DNA of 64,000 bases, taken from Pedosphaera sp. (lineage in GTDB: Bacteria; Verrucomicrobiota; Verrucomicrobiia; Limisphaerales; SXQI01). The first letter of the stretch is position 1, and each line of letters begins with the position of its first letter. The notes under the pieces were generated by a model. It saw nothing but the letters and a program-made list of their open reading frames with translations, made no database searches and was not told the origin of the DNA. The stretch covers positions 29,314 to 93,313 of the forward strand of contig JANYDC010000077.1 in NCBI GenBank assembly GCA_025359965.1, given 5' to 3'. Of the stretch, positions 1 through 8,437 are shown piece after piece. Position numbers and translations under genes: made by a program.

Positions 1-773
1 CCGTTTTCCAGAACGATCTTCCCTTTCTCCCCCGCGATCTCGCAGCGATTGGTGCCCGGCGCTTCACCGGTGCTGGTAATAAAAACACCCGATGCCCCCG
101 AGTCGTAATCAAAATAGACAGTCACATTGTCCTCAACCTCAATCTGGTGATACCGCCCAAACTGGCAGAATCCGCGCACTCTTTGAGGCAACCCCAGCCA
201 CCAACAGAGCAAATCGAGCTGGTGCGGACATTGATTAAGCAGCGCTCCCCCACCCTCTCCCCTCCACGTCGCACGCCAACCGCCGCTACCATAGTACGCC
301 TCGGTCCTAAACCAATCGGTGATAATCCAATTGAAACGCACAATCGCGCCCAACTCACCGGATTCAATGAGTTGTTTCACCTTGAGATAGCGGGGTTCAA
401 CGCGGAGTTGGAACATGGCTGCAAGACGTCGATCCGCCTTGAGCGAAGCGTCAATAAGTCGGTCAGCGTCTGCAAGATGGACGGCAATCGGTTTTTCGAC
501 CAGCACGTGCAACCCACGCTCAAAGGCCGCTACGCCCAGAGTGGTGTGTTGATAATGCGGCGTGCAGATCAGCACGGCATCGACCAAGCCGCTGGCAATC
601 AATTCCTGACCGGAGCTGAAATGACGAAGCGCAGGAAAAGCCGCCAACTTCTCTGGAGAAGAACTGGCCACGGAGGTCAACTCGCAACGCTGCACTTTTC
701 CCTGCATGAGGTAAGCAGCATGGAACTTTCCCATATTGCCCAGCCCAATCAATCCCAAGCGAACTTTGTGCAT
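1..773 (-). CDS. Gfo/Idh/MocA-family oxidoreductase, C-terminus outside window
   Basis: NAD(P)-dependent dehydrogenase of the Gfo/Idh/MocA family, usually acting on sugars or sugar derivatives in the cytoplasm. I translated the reverse strand: the protein begins MHKVRLGLIGLGNMGKFH, a Rossmann GxGxxG nucleotide-binding loop at the very N-terminus, and carries the family hallmark EKPIAVH near residue 110, whose Lys is the usual catalytic residue. The frame is open through the window edge, so about 257 residues are present and the C-terminal substrate-binding part is incomplete. The ATG lies 7 bases after the stop of the S46 peptidase gene on the same strand, so co-transcription is likely. The substrate cannot be told from sequence. 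Confidence 0.88.
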   Translation of the reverse strand, partial: MHKVRLGLIGLGNMGKFHAAYLMQGKVQRCELTSVASSSPEKLAAFPALRHFSSGQELIASGLVDAVLICTPHYQHTTLGVAAFERGLHVLVEKPIAVHLADADRLIDASLKADRRLAAMFQLRVEPRYLKVKQLIESGELGAIVRFNWIITDWFRTEAYYGSGGWRATWRGEGGGALLNQCPHQLDLLCWWLGLPQRVRGFCQFGRYHQIEVEDNVTVYFDYDSGASGVFITSTGEAPGTNRCEIAGEKGKIVLEN

Positions 774-779
774 AGCCGG

Positions 780-2867
780 TCAGCGGCGATGGCCCGTTTT
801 CAACTCCGAAACCAACCATGGCGCACGATAAACTTTGCCAATGGCTTCGGTGATCCCTTTGGAATGAACGGACACAGCGCGAGCCACTTCATCGGTATAG
901 GCGAAATCAAGCACCAGTGATTGAATATTGCCGTCAAAGATAATTCCAACCACTTCGCCAGCCCGGTTGATCACCGGACTCCCGGAATTGCCGCCTATGA
1001 TGTCCGCGTCAGAGATAAAATTGAAGGGTGTGCTGAGATCAACACTTCGTTTGCGCTTCTGCCATGCCGCCGGCAGATCGAACGGCGGGCGATTCTCCTG
1101 CGCCACCGCGCGCTCGTACAAACCACCAAACACCGTCTGGTGAGGAATGGCCTTGCCGCCCTCCTCGTAACCACGCACCCGTCCGAAAGCGAGACGCAGG
1201 GTAAAGGTGGCATCCGGGTAGCCCGAAGCGCCCTCAATGGCAAAACGCGCACGGGCGATCTTGGCGTGGGCCTGCTGCTTCCGTTCGTCCTGCGCTTCAA
1301 CAATTTTGCGAACGCGCCGGGCCTCGACATCCACAATCTTGACCAACTGAATTAATGGGTCACTGATTGCATCCATGGCCGCCGGGCTCATGGCGTAGGC
1401 ACTCTTACGGAACTCAACATTTGCCACTTTGGTTCCAGAGATCAATTCGGCGGCACGTGCGCTTGGGGACTTGCCCGCCAAAACCTTCACTACCAACCCA
1501 TTGTTAAAACCTAGCTGCTGCACCAAATACTCAAGGCCGCTGGCCAGCTGAACTTGTTCAAAATCGTCATAGATAGGCTTCGCCGAAAAAAGATCGAACT
1601 CCAACGACTCGCGGGCCGACTCGCGAAACTCCCGCAGCTTCTCTCCATTTGGCTTTGGCCTCTCATGGGCAGCACGATACAGAGTGTGCGCGATATCATA
1701 AGCCTCGCAGCGGAAACCAAGCCCAGCCTCAAGCAATCGGTAAGCCACAGCCTGCTCACGAATCAAACGCTGGGCATCGGCGATCTCATCCCATGCCCCG
1801 TGCGCCTCGGCCAGTTCGGGACGCGCATCAACAACCGCCCGTAGTTTGGCCTCGGCTTCCGCCTTGGCCGCAAACAACTTGGGATCAAGCAATCCGGAGA
1901 ATCCCCCCTGCCGTGCTTTGCGGCTGTTTTGAACGCTGAACAAATTCTTTTTTGCGCGCCGCGCATTTTCGCCGCTGCGTCCGCTGTAGACATTCAACAT
2001 CACCTCATTGCGATTCAGATAGGAAAGCAGCATCGGGAACTGAACATCGCGAGCATATTCTAGCTCCGTCATGGTGAATTTGCGGCTGGTGCGACCGGGG
2101 TGGCCCGAAACAAAAATCAACTCGTCCTGATCCGCCCCGTGATCGCTCCATTTTAAGTAATGCTGCAACTTGACCGGCTTGTTATTCTCGTAAACGCGGA
2201 AAAAGCAAACGTCCAGATCGAAGCGCGGATACTCAAAATTGTCCGGATCACCGCCATAAAACGCGCTCTGGAATTCGGGGGCAAAAACCAAGCGGACATC
2301 GGTGTATTTTTTGAGCCTGTACAGATGATACTGACCGCCTTGGAAAAGCGTCACCACATCACTGCGCAATCCAGTCTTAGCCAGACTCTCTTTTTCAATC
2401 TCGGCCATAATAGCTCGCCGTGCCGCGAAAGCTTGATCAGCAGTCATGCCGGTCTTGACCGCCGCATTCACCCGTTCGGTCACGTTCTCAATGCTCATCA
2501 GCACGTTGAGCTCAAGGTCAGGACATTGCCGTTCCTCAGCAGTGGTTCGAGCCGCAAAACCATCCCGATAAAAATTGTGTTTATCGTCGCTCAGCTTCTG
2601 CAAGGCGTCCGCTCCGACGTGATGATTCGACATCACAAGGCCGTCCTCAGAGACAAACGAACCCGATCCCCCGCTATTAAACCGCACGCTCGATTTCTGA
2701 ACGTGCTCCATCCACTCGGCGGTGGGCTCGAATTGATAGGAGGATTTTAACTTCGCTTTCGGCGGGTCACTAAAGAGCCACATGCCCTCATCAGCCCTAA
2801 CGTTGAGCAGGCTGGCCCCCAGAGTGAGGCCGGCGACCAGAACAAAACCGCGTTTGATCAATTGCAT
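780..2867 (-). CDS. S46-family dipeptidyl peptidase (DPP7/DPP11-like)
   Basis: Secreted or periplasmic serine exopeptidase that removes dipeptides from peptide N-termini (family S46). An N-terminal signal peptide of about 25 residues ends at VRADEG, and the mature protein starts with the family-typical EGMW. The chymotrypsin-like triad is visible: His83 in SNHHVG, Asp219 in RFDLDVCFFRVY and Ser628 in GGNSGSPV. Length (695 aa) is normal for S46. Residue 646, in FDGN, is Gly; in characterised members Gly here goes with DPP7-type preference for hydrophobic P1 residues, and Arg with DPP11-type acidic preference. It is followed after 6 bases by the Gfo/Idh/MocA gene. Confidence 0.93.
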   Translation of the reverse strand: MQLIKRGFVLVAGLTLGASLLNVRADEGMWLFSDPPKAKLKSSYQFEPTAEWMEHVQKSSVRFNSGGSGSFVSEDGLVMSNHHVGADALQKLSDDKHNFYRDGFAARTTAEERQCPDLELNVLMSIENVTERVNAAVKTGMTADQAFAARRAIMAEIEKESLAKTGLRSDVVTLFQGGQYHLYRLKKYTDVRLVFAPEFQSAFYGGDPDNFEYPRFDLDVCFFRVYENNKPVKLQHYLKWSDHGADQDELIFVSGHPGRTSRKFTMTELEYARDVQFPMLLSYLNRNEVMLNVYSGRSGENARRAKKNLFSVQNSRKARQGGFSGLLDPKLFAAKAEAEAKLRAVVDARPELAEAHGAWDEIADAQRLIREQAVAYRLLEAGLGFRCEAYDIAHTLYRAAHERPKPNGEKLREFRESARESLEFDLFSAKPIYDDFEQVQLASGLEYLVQQLGFNNGLVVKVLAGKSPSARAAELISGTKVANVEFRKSAYAMSPAAMDAISDPLIQLVKIVDVEARRVRKIVEAQDERKQQAHAKIARARFAIEGASGYPDATFTLRLAFGRVRGYEEGGKAIPHQTVFGGLYERAVAQENRPPFDLPAAWQKRKRSVDLSTPFNFISDADIIGGNSGSPVINRAGEVVGIIFDGNIQSLVLDFAYTDEVARAVSVHSKGITEAIGKVYRAPWLVSELKTGHRR

Positions 2868-2963
2868 ATCCCTTGTAATTCACCCCGAATGTGAACCAAA
2901 CCCGATCAAACGCCAACAAAAGTTTAACGCAAGAATTTGCCTGAGTTTCAGCTCCAGCCATTG

Positions 2964-5930
2964 CTAAGGCTTCGCCAAACGGAAGTATCTGGCTGCATCC
3001 TGCGGAGGCAGGGATGCGCTGTTCACCCCATTGGTCGTGGTTATGGTCGCGGATGATTTAATCCAGAGAGCGCCTTCCCCGATAGCGACCGAAGTCTCCA
3101 GACGGAAACCACTTGAATCCGCTGGCCACGACAGGATGACAGCATCGCTCGTGATCAAAGCAGTGAGCCTCAACCCCTCAGTGACCTTAACCCTATAAGC
3201 CATTCGCACCGAGTTGATCAGTCCATCGTTGTCCACCAGATTCAATCGCGCATCGTAGATTCCTCCTCGAAGATAAGTGTGTGACACCACAGCGCCCGCA
3301 GCGGTTGCTCCGTCTCCAAAGTCCCAATTATAGCTGACTATGGTGCCGTCTGGATCTGAGGAGGCCCTACCGTCGAATGAAACCTGCAACGGAGCCTTGC
3401 CGGAGCGGGGAGAAAACCGAGCATCATCCGTCGGCTCGTGTAGTTGCGCCTCAAACAAACCGGGAGGAACGATATTGAGGATTTCCTGCATACTCGCTTC
3501 TCGATACGGAGTGGCGGGGGGGATGGCGGAATCAACTCCTCCCTGGGTTCCACCGATGCTGCCGCCTCCGCCGAACACTAAGTTGGTCCAGTCGGTCGCC
3601 CCTGATAGAATTTGGAAGATTGGAGTAACCTCATCTGGGGCGGTGCCGCCGCTGATTCTGATGCTGACTAATCCGGATGTGTTGGTGCCATTGCAATCCC
3701 AATCCAATGCCGGCAATCCAAGCGAGATATTGTAGCTGTTGTTGGTGAGACATTTATTGGAGACCATCCAGAGAGTGCGGTGCCCATCCGGGTCGGAAAT
3801 ACCAGCCGTCTCGGAAAGATGGGTCTCATCCAGAGTAGGTAATATCCGAGTGGAGTAATCAAAACTGCGGTGGTTGTCAGCCTCAATCAAACCAATGGTT
3901 TGGAACGAGTAGTTCATGATGCTGAGGTAATTGGGCTTAAAGTTGACGTGGTCCCGCCCGCCATGGCGGAGGCCAAGGTTATGGCCAAATTCGTGCATCA
4001 TTGTTCCCGCACGTTGATTGGGGGTTCCACCGGGGACTCTCCACCTGCCGAGAGTGACCAAAAAATCAGAAGCCGGGACTCCTCGCGAGATTCCGCTGGA
4101 ATGATTAACCGGCTCGTAATCGTTGGCAAAAAGACAATAATGAAAGACGAGGCTGCGGCCCGATGGAATAAAGAAATTCGTCTTTGCCGCATCCACCTCT
4201 GACCAAATGTACTCCCCTGCCCCATTGAACGCTCCGATTACTTCTTTGAAGGCGATTTCGCCAGCGTGCGAGTTGGTGCCCCAATCATCGATCTGAAGAC
4301 TCCCAAGCGGGCTGTTGGGTCCGCTATCAATGTGAAGATTAATGCCGTCGCTTCCATCCGGGTTGTTGACCGGGGCCATCATGAAAGCATCAGTTACCAA
4401 AATGGAATCCCTCCTGCTAGGTCGGAAATCAATATTGTTGGTGTTCACCATCCAATCCGCATGAATAAACAAGTCCTTATGCCGAGCATCGGCGCCCAGG
4501 GCGGGGAGATTGATGAACTGACCATTGACGGTGATCCCGTCACGCTCCCAATGGTCGGGCAAGCAGTCGCCGTCTGTATCCAGATACGAAGCGCGTATAA
4601 TTGCATTGCCGGAGGCAAATCCCGCCCAAAACGCAATTAGATGTTCCCCAGGGAGAGGAGTCCGAGGGCTGCCATTGGTTTCCTGGGCTGGCAAGGCAAT
4701 AGGGTCATACAGAGTCAGACTCGTCACAGTGTTCGATCCGAAAGCATCTCCAATCTGGGCGACAGGCATCGCCCCTCCGTACTCCAGACTGAGCTTGGCA
4801 TTCTCCGCACGCAACGTTGCCCGCACCGACCATATCCCCAACTGCTGAGTGTATAGTCCCTCAGTGCTTGCCGCACTATTGGTTCCCATGAAACAAACAA
4901 CGATGCTATCGTCAGCCAAGCCTGCTGCCCCTGAGGCAAGATGGGTCACTCCCACCCGCGTATTCGCTTGGAATGAAGCGAACCCCACTGAACGGACAGC
5001 AGCTCCAACAGTGTCCGAACCAAGCACGCCAGAAAGGCTCGCAAGACGAAACACCGACCTATTCCCGCCGCCGATATCGACGCTCACAAAAATGCCGGCA
5101 CCTCCTGCAAGCTGGTTTACCACGTTGGTTTGGGCCGTGTTCAGAGCAACGGCGCCTGCGTCCGAAAGCTCACCGTAAAATGCCACCACAAGGCCATCGC
5201 TGCTAATGCCGGAGCTTTGGCCAAGACCGGCGTAACCTGGGGCGGCGGCGATGGTCAAGACTCCCCGTGGTCCATCAATGAGCTGGATCGGGTCGTTCGG
5301 GGTGTTGCCAGCGCGCACCACGATTCTCCCTCCATCGCCCATTTGGGGGCGCAGGACTGCATTGGTAAAAGTTGCCACCCTCGTCGCAGCCGTTCCATCG
5401 TGCAGGTTGATATAAGTCAACGAGGGAGTGGAGAGAGTGTCCAATTCCACGTAGGAGAAAAGGCCATCGTTGCTGATACCGGGCAAAGTGACAGGATTGC
5501 CACCAAAAATGTAAGCCAGTGTTTTGAAGCTGCCTGCCGAATTCCAAGTCCGAACCAAATAACTCGGAGGCGCCCCAGGAACTCGGTCACGGCACACCAC
5601 CAGCCCAGAATTATTGATCTGAGGGAAAACAAACTCCCTTTTGGATGTGCTGAAGTTGGTGCTGTAATTGGTCAATGGGGCTCCGGCCCCTGAGGCGACG
5701 TACACACTTTCAAACGAGGTGGTGCTTGCCGTTTCCTGGCCGATAAACGCCACCTGCCCGAGATCGTTGATGGAGGTTTCAGGGCTGATTCCCACAATCC
5801 CGCCCATACCTGATTGCGCCATCACCTCAAATTCGTAAAACACCGAGTTGGCGTGAACCAACGAGATGGTGAAGGCGAGTCCGAGGAAGCCGATCAATAG
5901 TTTCAATTGGCAGTAATTCTTAAACCTCAT
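2964..5930 (-). CDS. Secreted metzincin-type zinc protease with PKD domain
   Basis: Large exported protein of 988 aa. The chosen ATG is preceded by GGAGAATCGAA, a good ribosome-binding site, and opens a signal peptide (MRFKNYCQLKLLIGFLGLAF, cleavage near VHA-NS). The frame is open 186 bases further upstream, but that extension lacks a signal peptide. Residues about 40-450 are repeats with ISxDGxV- and INxxGxV-type motifs, seen in verrucomicrobial surface proteins. A DTDGDCLPDHWE segment looks like a calcium-binding linker. The zinc site HEFGHNLGLRH is near residue 645, followed by a Met-turn SIMNYS near 670. A PKD domain (WDFGDG) spans about 850-920. The C-terminus ends in ARYFRLAKP, a motif shared with other secreted proteins here. 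Substrate unknown. Confidence 0.85.
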   Translation of the reverse strand: MRFKNYCQLKLLIGFLGLAFTISLVHANSVFYEFEVMAQSGMGGIVGISPETSINDLGQVAFIGQETASTTSFESVYVASGAGAPLTNYSTNFSTSKREFVFPQINNSGLVVCRDRVPGAPPSYLVRTWNSAGSFKTLAYIFGGNPVTLPGISNDGLFSYVELDTLSTPSLTYINLHDGTAATRVATFTNAVLRPQMGDGGRIVVRAGNTPNDPIQLIDGPRGVLTIAAAPGYAGLGQSSGISSDGLVVAFYGELSDAGAVALNTAQTNVVNQLAGGAGIFVSVDIGGGNRSVFRLASLSGVLGSDTVGAAVRSVGFASFQANTRVGVTHLASGAAGLADDSIVVCFMGTNSAASTEGLYTQQLGIWSVRATLRAENAKLSLEYGGAMPVAQIGDAFGSNTVTSLTLYDPIALPAQETNGSPRTPLPGEHLIAFWAGFASGNAIIRASYLDTDGDCLPDHWERDGITVNGQFINLPALGADARHKDLFIHADWMVNTNNIDFRPSRRDSILVTDAFMMAPVNNPDGSDGINLHIDSGPNSPLGSLQIDDWGTNSHAGEIAFKEVIGAFNGAGEYIWSEVDAAKTNFFIPSGRSLVFHYCLFANDYEPVNHSSGISRGVPASDFLVTLGRWRVPGGTPNQRAGTMMHEFGHNLGLRHGGRDHVNFKPNYLSIMNYSFQTIGLIEADNHRSFDYSTRILPTLDETHLSETAGISDPDGHRTLWMVSNKCLTNNSYNISLGLPALDWDCNGTNTSGLVSIRISGGTAPDEVTPIFQILSGATDWTNLVFGGGGSIGGTQGGVDSAIPPATPYREASMQEILNIVPPGLFEAQLHEPTDDARFSPRSGKAPLQVSFDGRASSDPDGTIVSYNWDFGDGATAAGAVVSHTYLRGGIYDARLNLVDNDGLINSVRMAYRVKVTEGLRLTALITSDAVILSWPADSSGFRLETSVAIGEGALWIKSSATITTTNGVNSASLPPQDAARYFRLAKP

Positions 5931-6211
5931 TTCGATTCTCCATTCTCCGCGATAAGCCACAGGCCGGATGAAAAAAACAAAACAGAAACCCATCAATCGA
6001 TTTTTCATGACCTTAAGAACTAAGTGATTGTTATTTTTCAACCGGATGGCCATCAAAGGAACGACACGGCAAGTCCCCCCCTTAAATTGGCTACTCACCG
6101 GCTTATTAGCCGCCACATGCCGTTAACACAAGGAGGAATGCTGGCTGCGCAAAGCCTGACTCCACACGACTTGGTCAACCGCCTCGCGAAACCCTGTTTT
6201 TGGCTTCCTTT

Positions 6212-6940
6212 TCAGAACAAATAATAAGACAAAACAGGGGCAACAATCAGGCTGGGAAGATAATTGGCCAAAGGCACGCGTTGAACATCCAACACCACCA
6301 TCGAAATGCACACCACCAGCAACCCGCCTGTGGCGTTGACAGAACTCATCAGCTCCGGGTGATCCACCCACGGCTTGATGACTTGCGCCGAGAGAGTAAT
6401 CGTCCCTTGATAGGCCAGCACCGGCAGAGCTGAAAGGAGGACGCTCCAGCCGAAGGTTCGCGCGAAAACCAAGGAGGCCAATCCATCCAGCAGGGCCTTT
6501 GAGGCCAGCGTCTTGAAATTGCCTGTCAGTCCATCCTGCAACGAACCCAGAATAGCCATCGGACCCACGCAAAATAAAAGCGTACAGGTCACAAAGCCCT
6601 CACTGAACCGCCGACCGCCCTCAGCGTCAGACTGGGCTTTGGAAAACTTCTCCCTCGCCACCTCCCCCACCCGGTTCAAACGCTTCTGCAGTTTTAGCGC
6701 TCGACCGATAAGATTGCCTAAAATGAGGGAGAGAAAAATGACCACCAACTGTTTAATAAAATGGGAAAATGGCGCACGCAAGGCATCCCAAGTAGTCATC
6801 AATCCCACATAAATGATCAGCACGCCGAGGATCATGCGGATGCGGTGCTGCACAGCGTTGGAAAGTCCTTTGTGAAAGAGTAGGCCCAACGTCCCTCCCA
6901 CTAGGATGGCCCCCACATTGATCCATGTTCCAATCATCAT
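6212..6940 (-). CDS. DUF554-family integral membrane protein
   Basis: About 242 aa and strongly hydrophobic, with six or seven predicted membrane segments. The N-terminus MMIGTWINVGAILVGGTLG matches the DUF554 start (MIGTxxNxxAIxxGGxxG), and the family-typical CVGPMAILGSLQDGLTG is in the middle. Two adjacent ATGs exist; a GGGAG lies 10 bases before the first, which I chose. A longer frame begins 30 bases upstream at a non-ATG codon. It is divergent from the PQQ propeller gene. DUF554 proteins are thought to be transporters, but no substrate is established. Confidence 0.85.
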   Translation of the reverse strand: MMIGTWINVGAILVGGTLGLLFHKGLSNAVQHRIRMILGVLIIYVGLMTTWDALRAPFSHFIKQLVVIFLSLILGNLIGRALKLQKRLNRVGEVAREKFSKAQSDAEGGRRFSEGFVTCTLLFCVGPMAILGSLQDGLTGNFKTLASKALLDGLASLVFARTFGWSVLLSALPVLAYQGTITLSAQVIKPWVDHPELMSSVNATGGLLVVCISMVVLDVQRVPLANYLPSLIVAPVLSYYLF

Positions 6941-7066
6941 CGTCGCAACACTCCCAGAATCCACCCTCACCCCAAAGACAAATGTACAACCTACAAACTC
7001 GGTTGGCAGGACTCAATAGCATGAGCAGGCTTGTTGCTTCGGCCAAATTGTTGGAGTGTGGGGGGT

Positions 7067-8437
7067 ATGCACTCACTATTCCGCTCGGCAGGCCAGGTCA
7101 GGCTGATTGGGCTCGTCGTAATCGCCATTTTATTCTCGGTGATAGTCGGAAAGGCGGATGACAGTTGGCCGCAATTTCGCGGGGCGGGATCGTTGGGAGT
7201 GGCAGATCATCCCGGTCTGCCAGAGCGTTGGGGCACTAACCAAAATGTGGCTTGGAAGGCGGGCATTGAGGGGCGCGGATGGTCCTCGCCGATTGTATGG
7301 GGCAACCGGGCGTTTTTGACCACTGTCTCCACCGATGCCCAGGTGGAAGCGCCCAAGAAAGGGCTCTACTTCGGAGGCGACCGCAAGGACATCCCTGAAG
7401 GCACCTTTCATTGGGTGGTGTTATGCCTGGATCTGGCCACTGGCAAGGAATTGTGGAGGCGCGAGGCGCATGCGGGGATTCCAGCCAACCAACTGCACGT
7501 CAAGAATAGCTATGCCTCGGAAACGCCTGTTACCGATGGGGAACGCGTCTACGCCTATTTCGGAAATGTGGGGCTGTTCTGTTACGACATGGAAGGCAAA
7601 CCGCTCTGGTCCACCAACTGGCCGACGGTGAAGATGCGTTACGGATGGGGCTCGGCCGCTTCGCCTGTGGTCCACAAGGGCAAAATTTTTGTGGTCAATG
7701 ACAATGAGGATAAGTCGTTTGTCACCGCGTTGGACGCCAAGACGGGGCGAATGCTCTGGAGAACGGAGCGCGATGAAAAAAGCAACTGGGCCACACCTTA
7801 CGTCTGGGAAAACGAATCCCGCACAGAACTAATCACACCAGGGACTGGACGGGTGCGCTCCTACGATCTCGACGGGCGCTTGCTGTGGGAATTCGGTGGA
7901 ATGTCGACCATCGCCATACCGACCCCGTTCTCCAAATTCGGCCTGCTCTACGTTGCCTCGGGTTACGTCGGCGATAAGGTGCGCCCATTCTTCGCCATCA
8001 AACCCGGGGCCTCGGGCGACATCAGTTTGAAACAGGGCGAAACCAACGGCGCATTTATGGCGTGGTCCATGCCCACCGCCGCCCCTTACAATCCGTCGCC
8101 TCTTGTTTATGGAGATTACATTTACGTCCTATTTGATTTCGGTTTCTTGAGCTGTCACGATGCGCGCACCGGCGCGGTGGTCTATGAAAAACAACGCGTC
8201 CGCACCGCCCCCACCGGCTTCACCGCATCCCCGTGGGCCGCCAACGGAAAAATCTACGCCCTTAGCGAGGACGGAGACACCTTCGTGTTTCAGGCAGGCC
8301 CTGAGTACAAGCTGCTGCATACGAATTCGCTGGAAGAAATGTGCATGTCCACACCAGCCATTGCTGGCGACCGCATTCTGATCCGCACCTTTGGTAACCT
8401 CTACTGCATCAAGGCCGGAGCTGGAGGTTCACTATGA
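7067..8437 (+). CDS. PQQ-type beta-propeller repeat protein, exported
   Basis: A 456-aa protein with an N-terminal signal segment (MHSLFRSAGQVRLIGLVVIA, ending near GKADD) followed by WPQFRGAGSLGVAD, the usual opening of planctomycete/verrucomicrobial PQQ-like propellers. Several blades contain the signature DxxTGxxxW pattern, such as LDLATGKELWRREA and LDAKTGRMLWRTE. No PQQ ligand can be assumed; many members are structural. The start was placed at the ATG directly before the signal segment, although the frame extends 36 bases further. Its stop codon overlaps the next start by 4 bases (ATGA), so the two are translationally coupled. It is the first gene of a four-gene plus-strand run. Confidence 0.88.
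   Translation: MHSLFRSAGQVRLIGLVVIAILFSVIVGKADDSWPQFRGAGSLGVADHPGLPERWGTNQNVAWKAGIEGRGWSSPIVWGNRAFLTTVSTDAQVEAPKKGLYFGGDRKDIPEGTFHWVVLCLDLATGKELWRREAHAGIPANQLHVKNSYASETPVTDGERVYAYFGNVGLFCYDMEGKPLWSTNWPTVKMRYGWGSAASPVVHKGKIFVVNDNEDKSFVTALDAKTGRMLWRTERDEKSNWATPYVWENESRTELITPGTGRVRSYDLDGRLLWEFGGMSTIAIPTPFSKFGLLYVASGYVGDKVRPFFAIKPGASGDISLKQGETNGAFMAWSMPTAAPYNPSPLVYGDYIYVLFDFGFLSCHDARTGAVVYEKQRVRTAPTGFTASPWAANGKIYALSEDGDTFVFQAGPEYKLLHTNSLEEMCMSTPAIAGDRILIRTFGNLYCIKAGAGGSL

Noticed and set aside
147..920. Long plus-strand open frame over the first kilobase
   Set aside because: It is the shadow of the Gfo/Idh/MocA gene on the minus strand, which has clear motifs.
6170..6235. CCCTGTTTT / AAAACAGGG inverted repeat after the DUF554 gene
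   Set aside because: The arms are separated by about 30 bases and the structure lacks terminator features.
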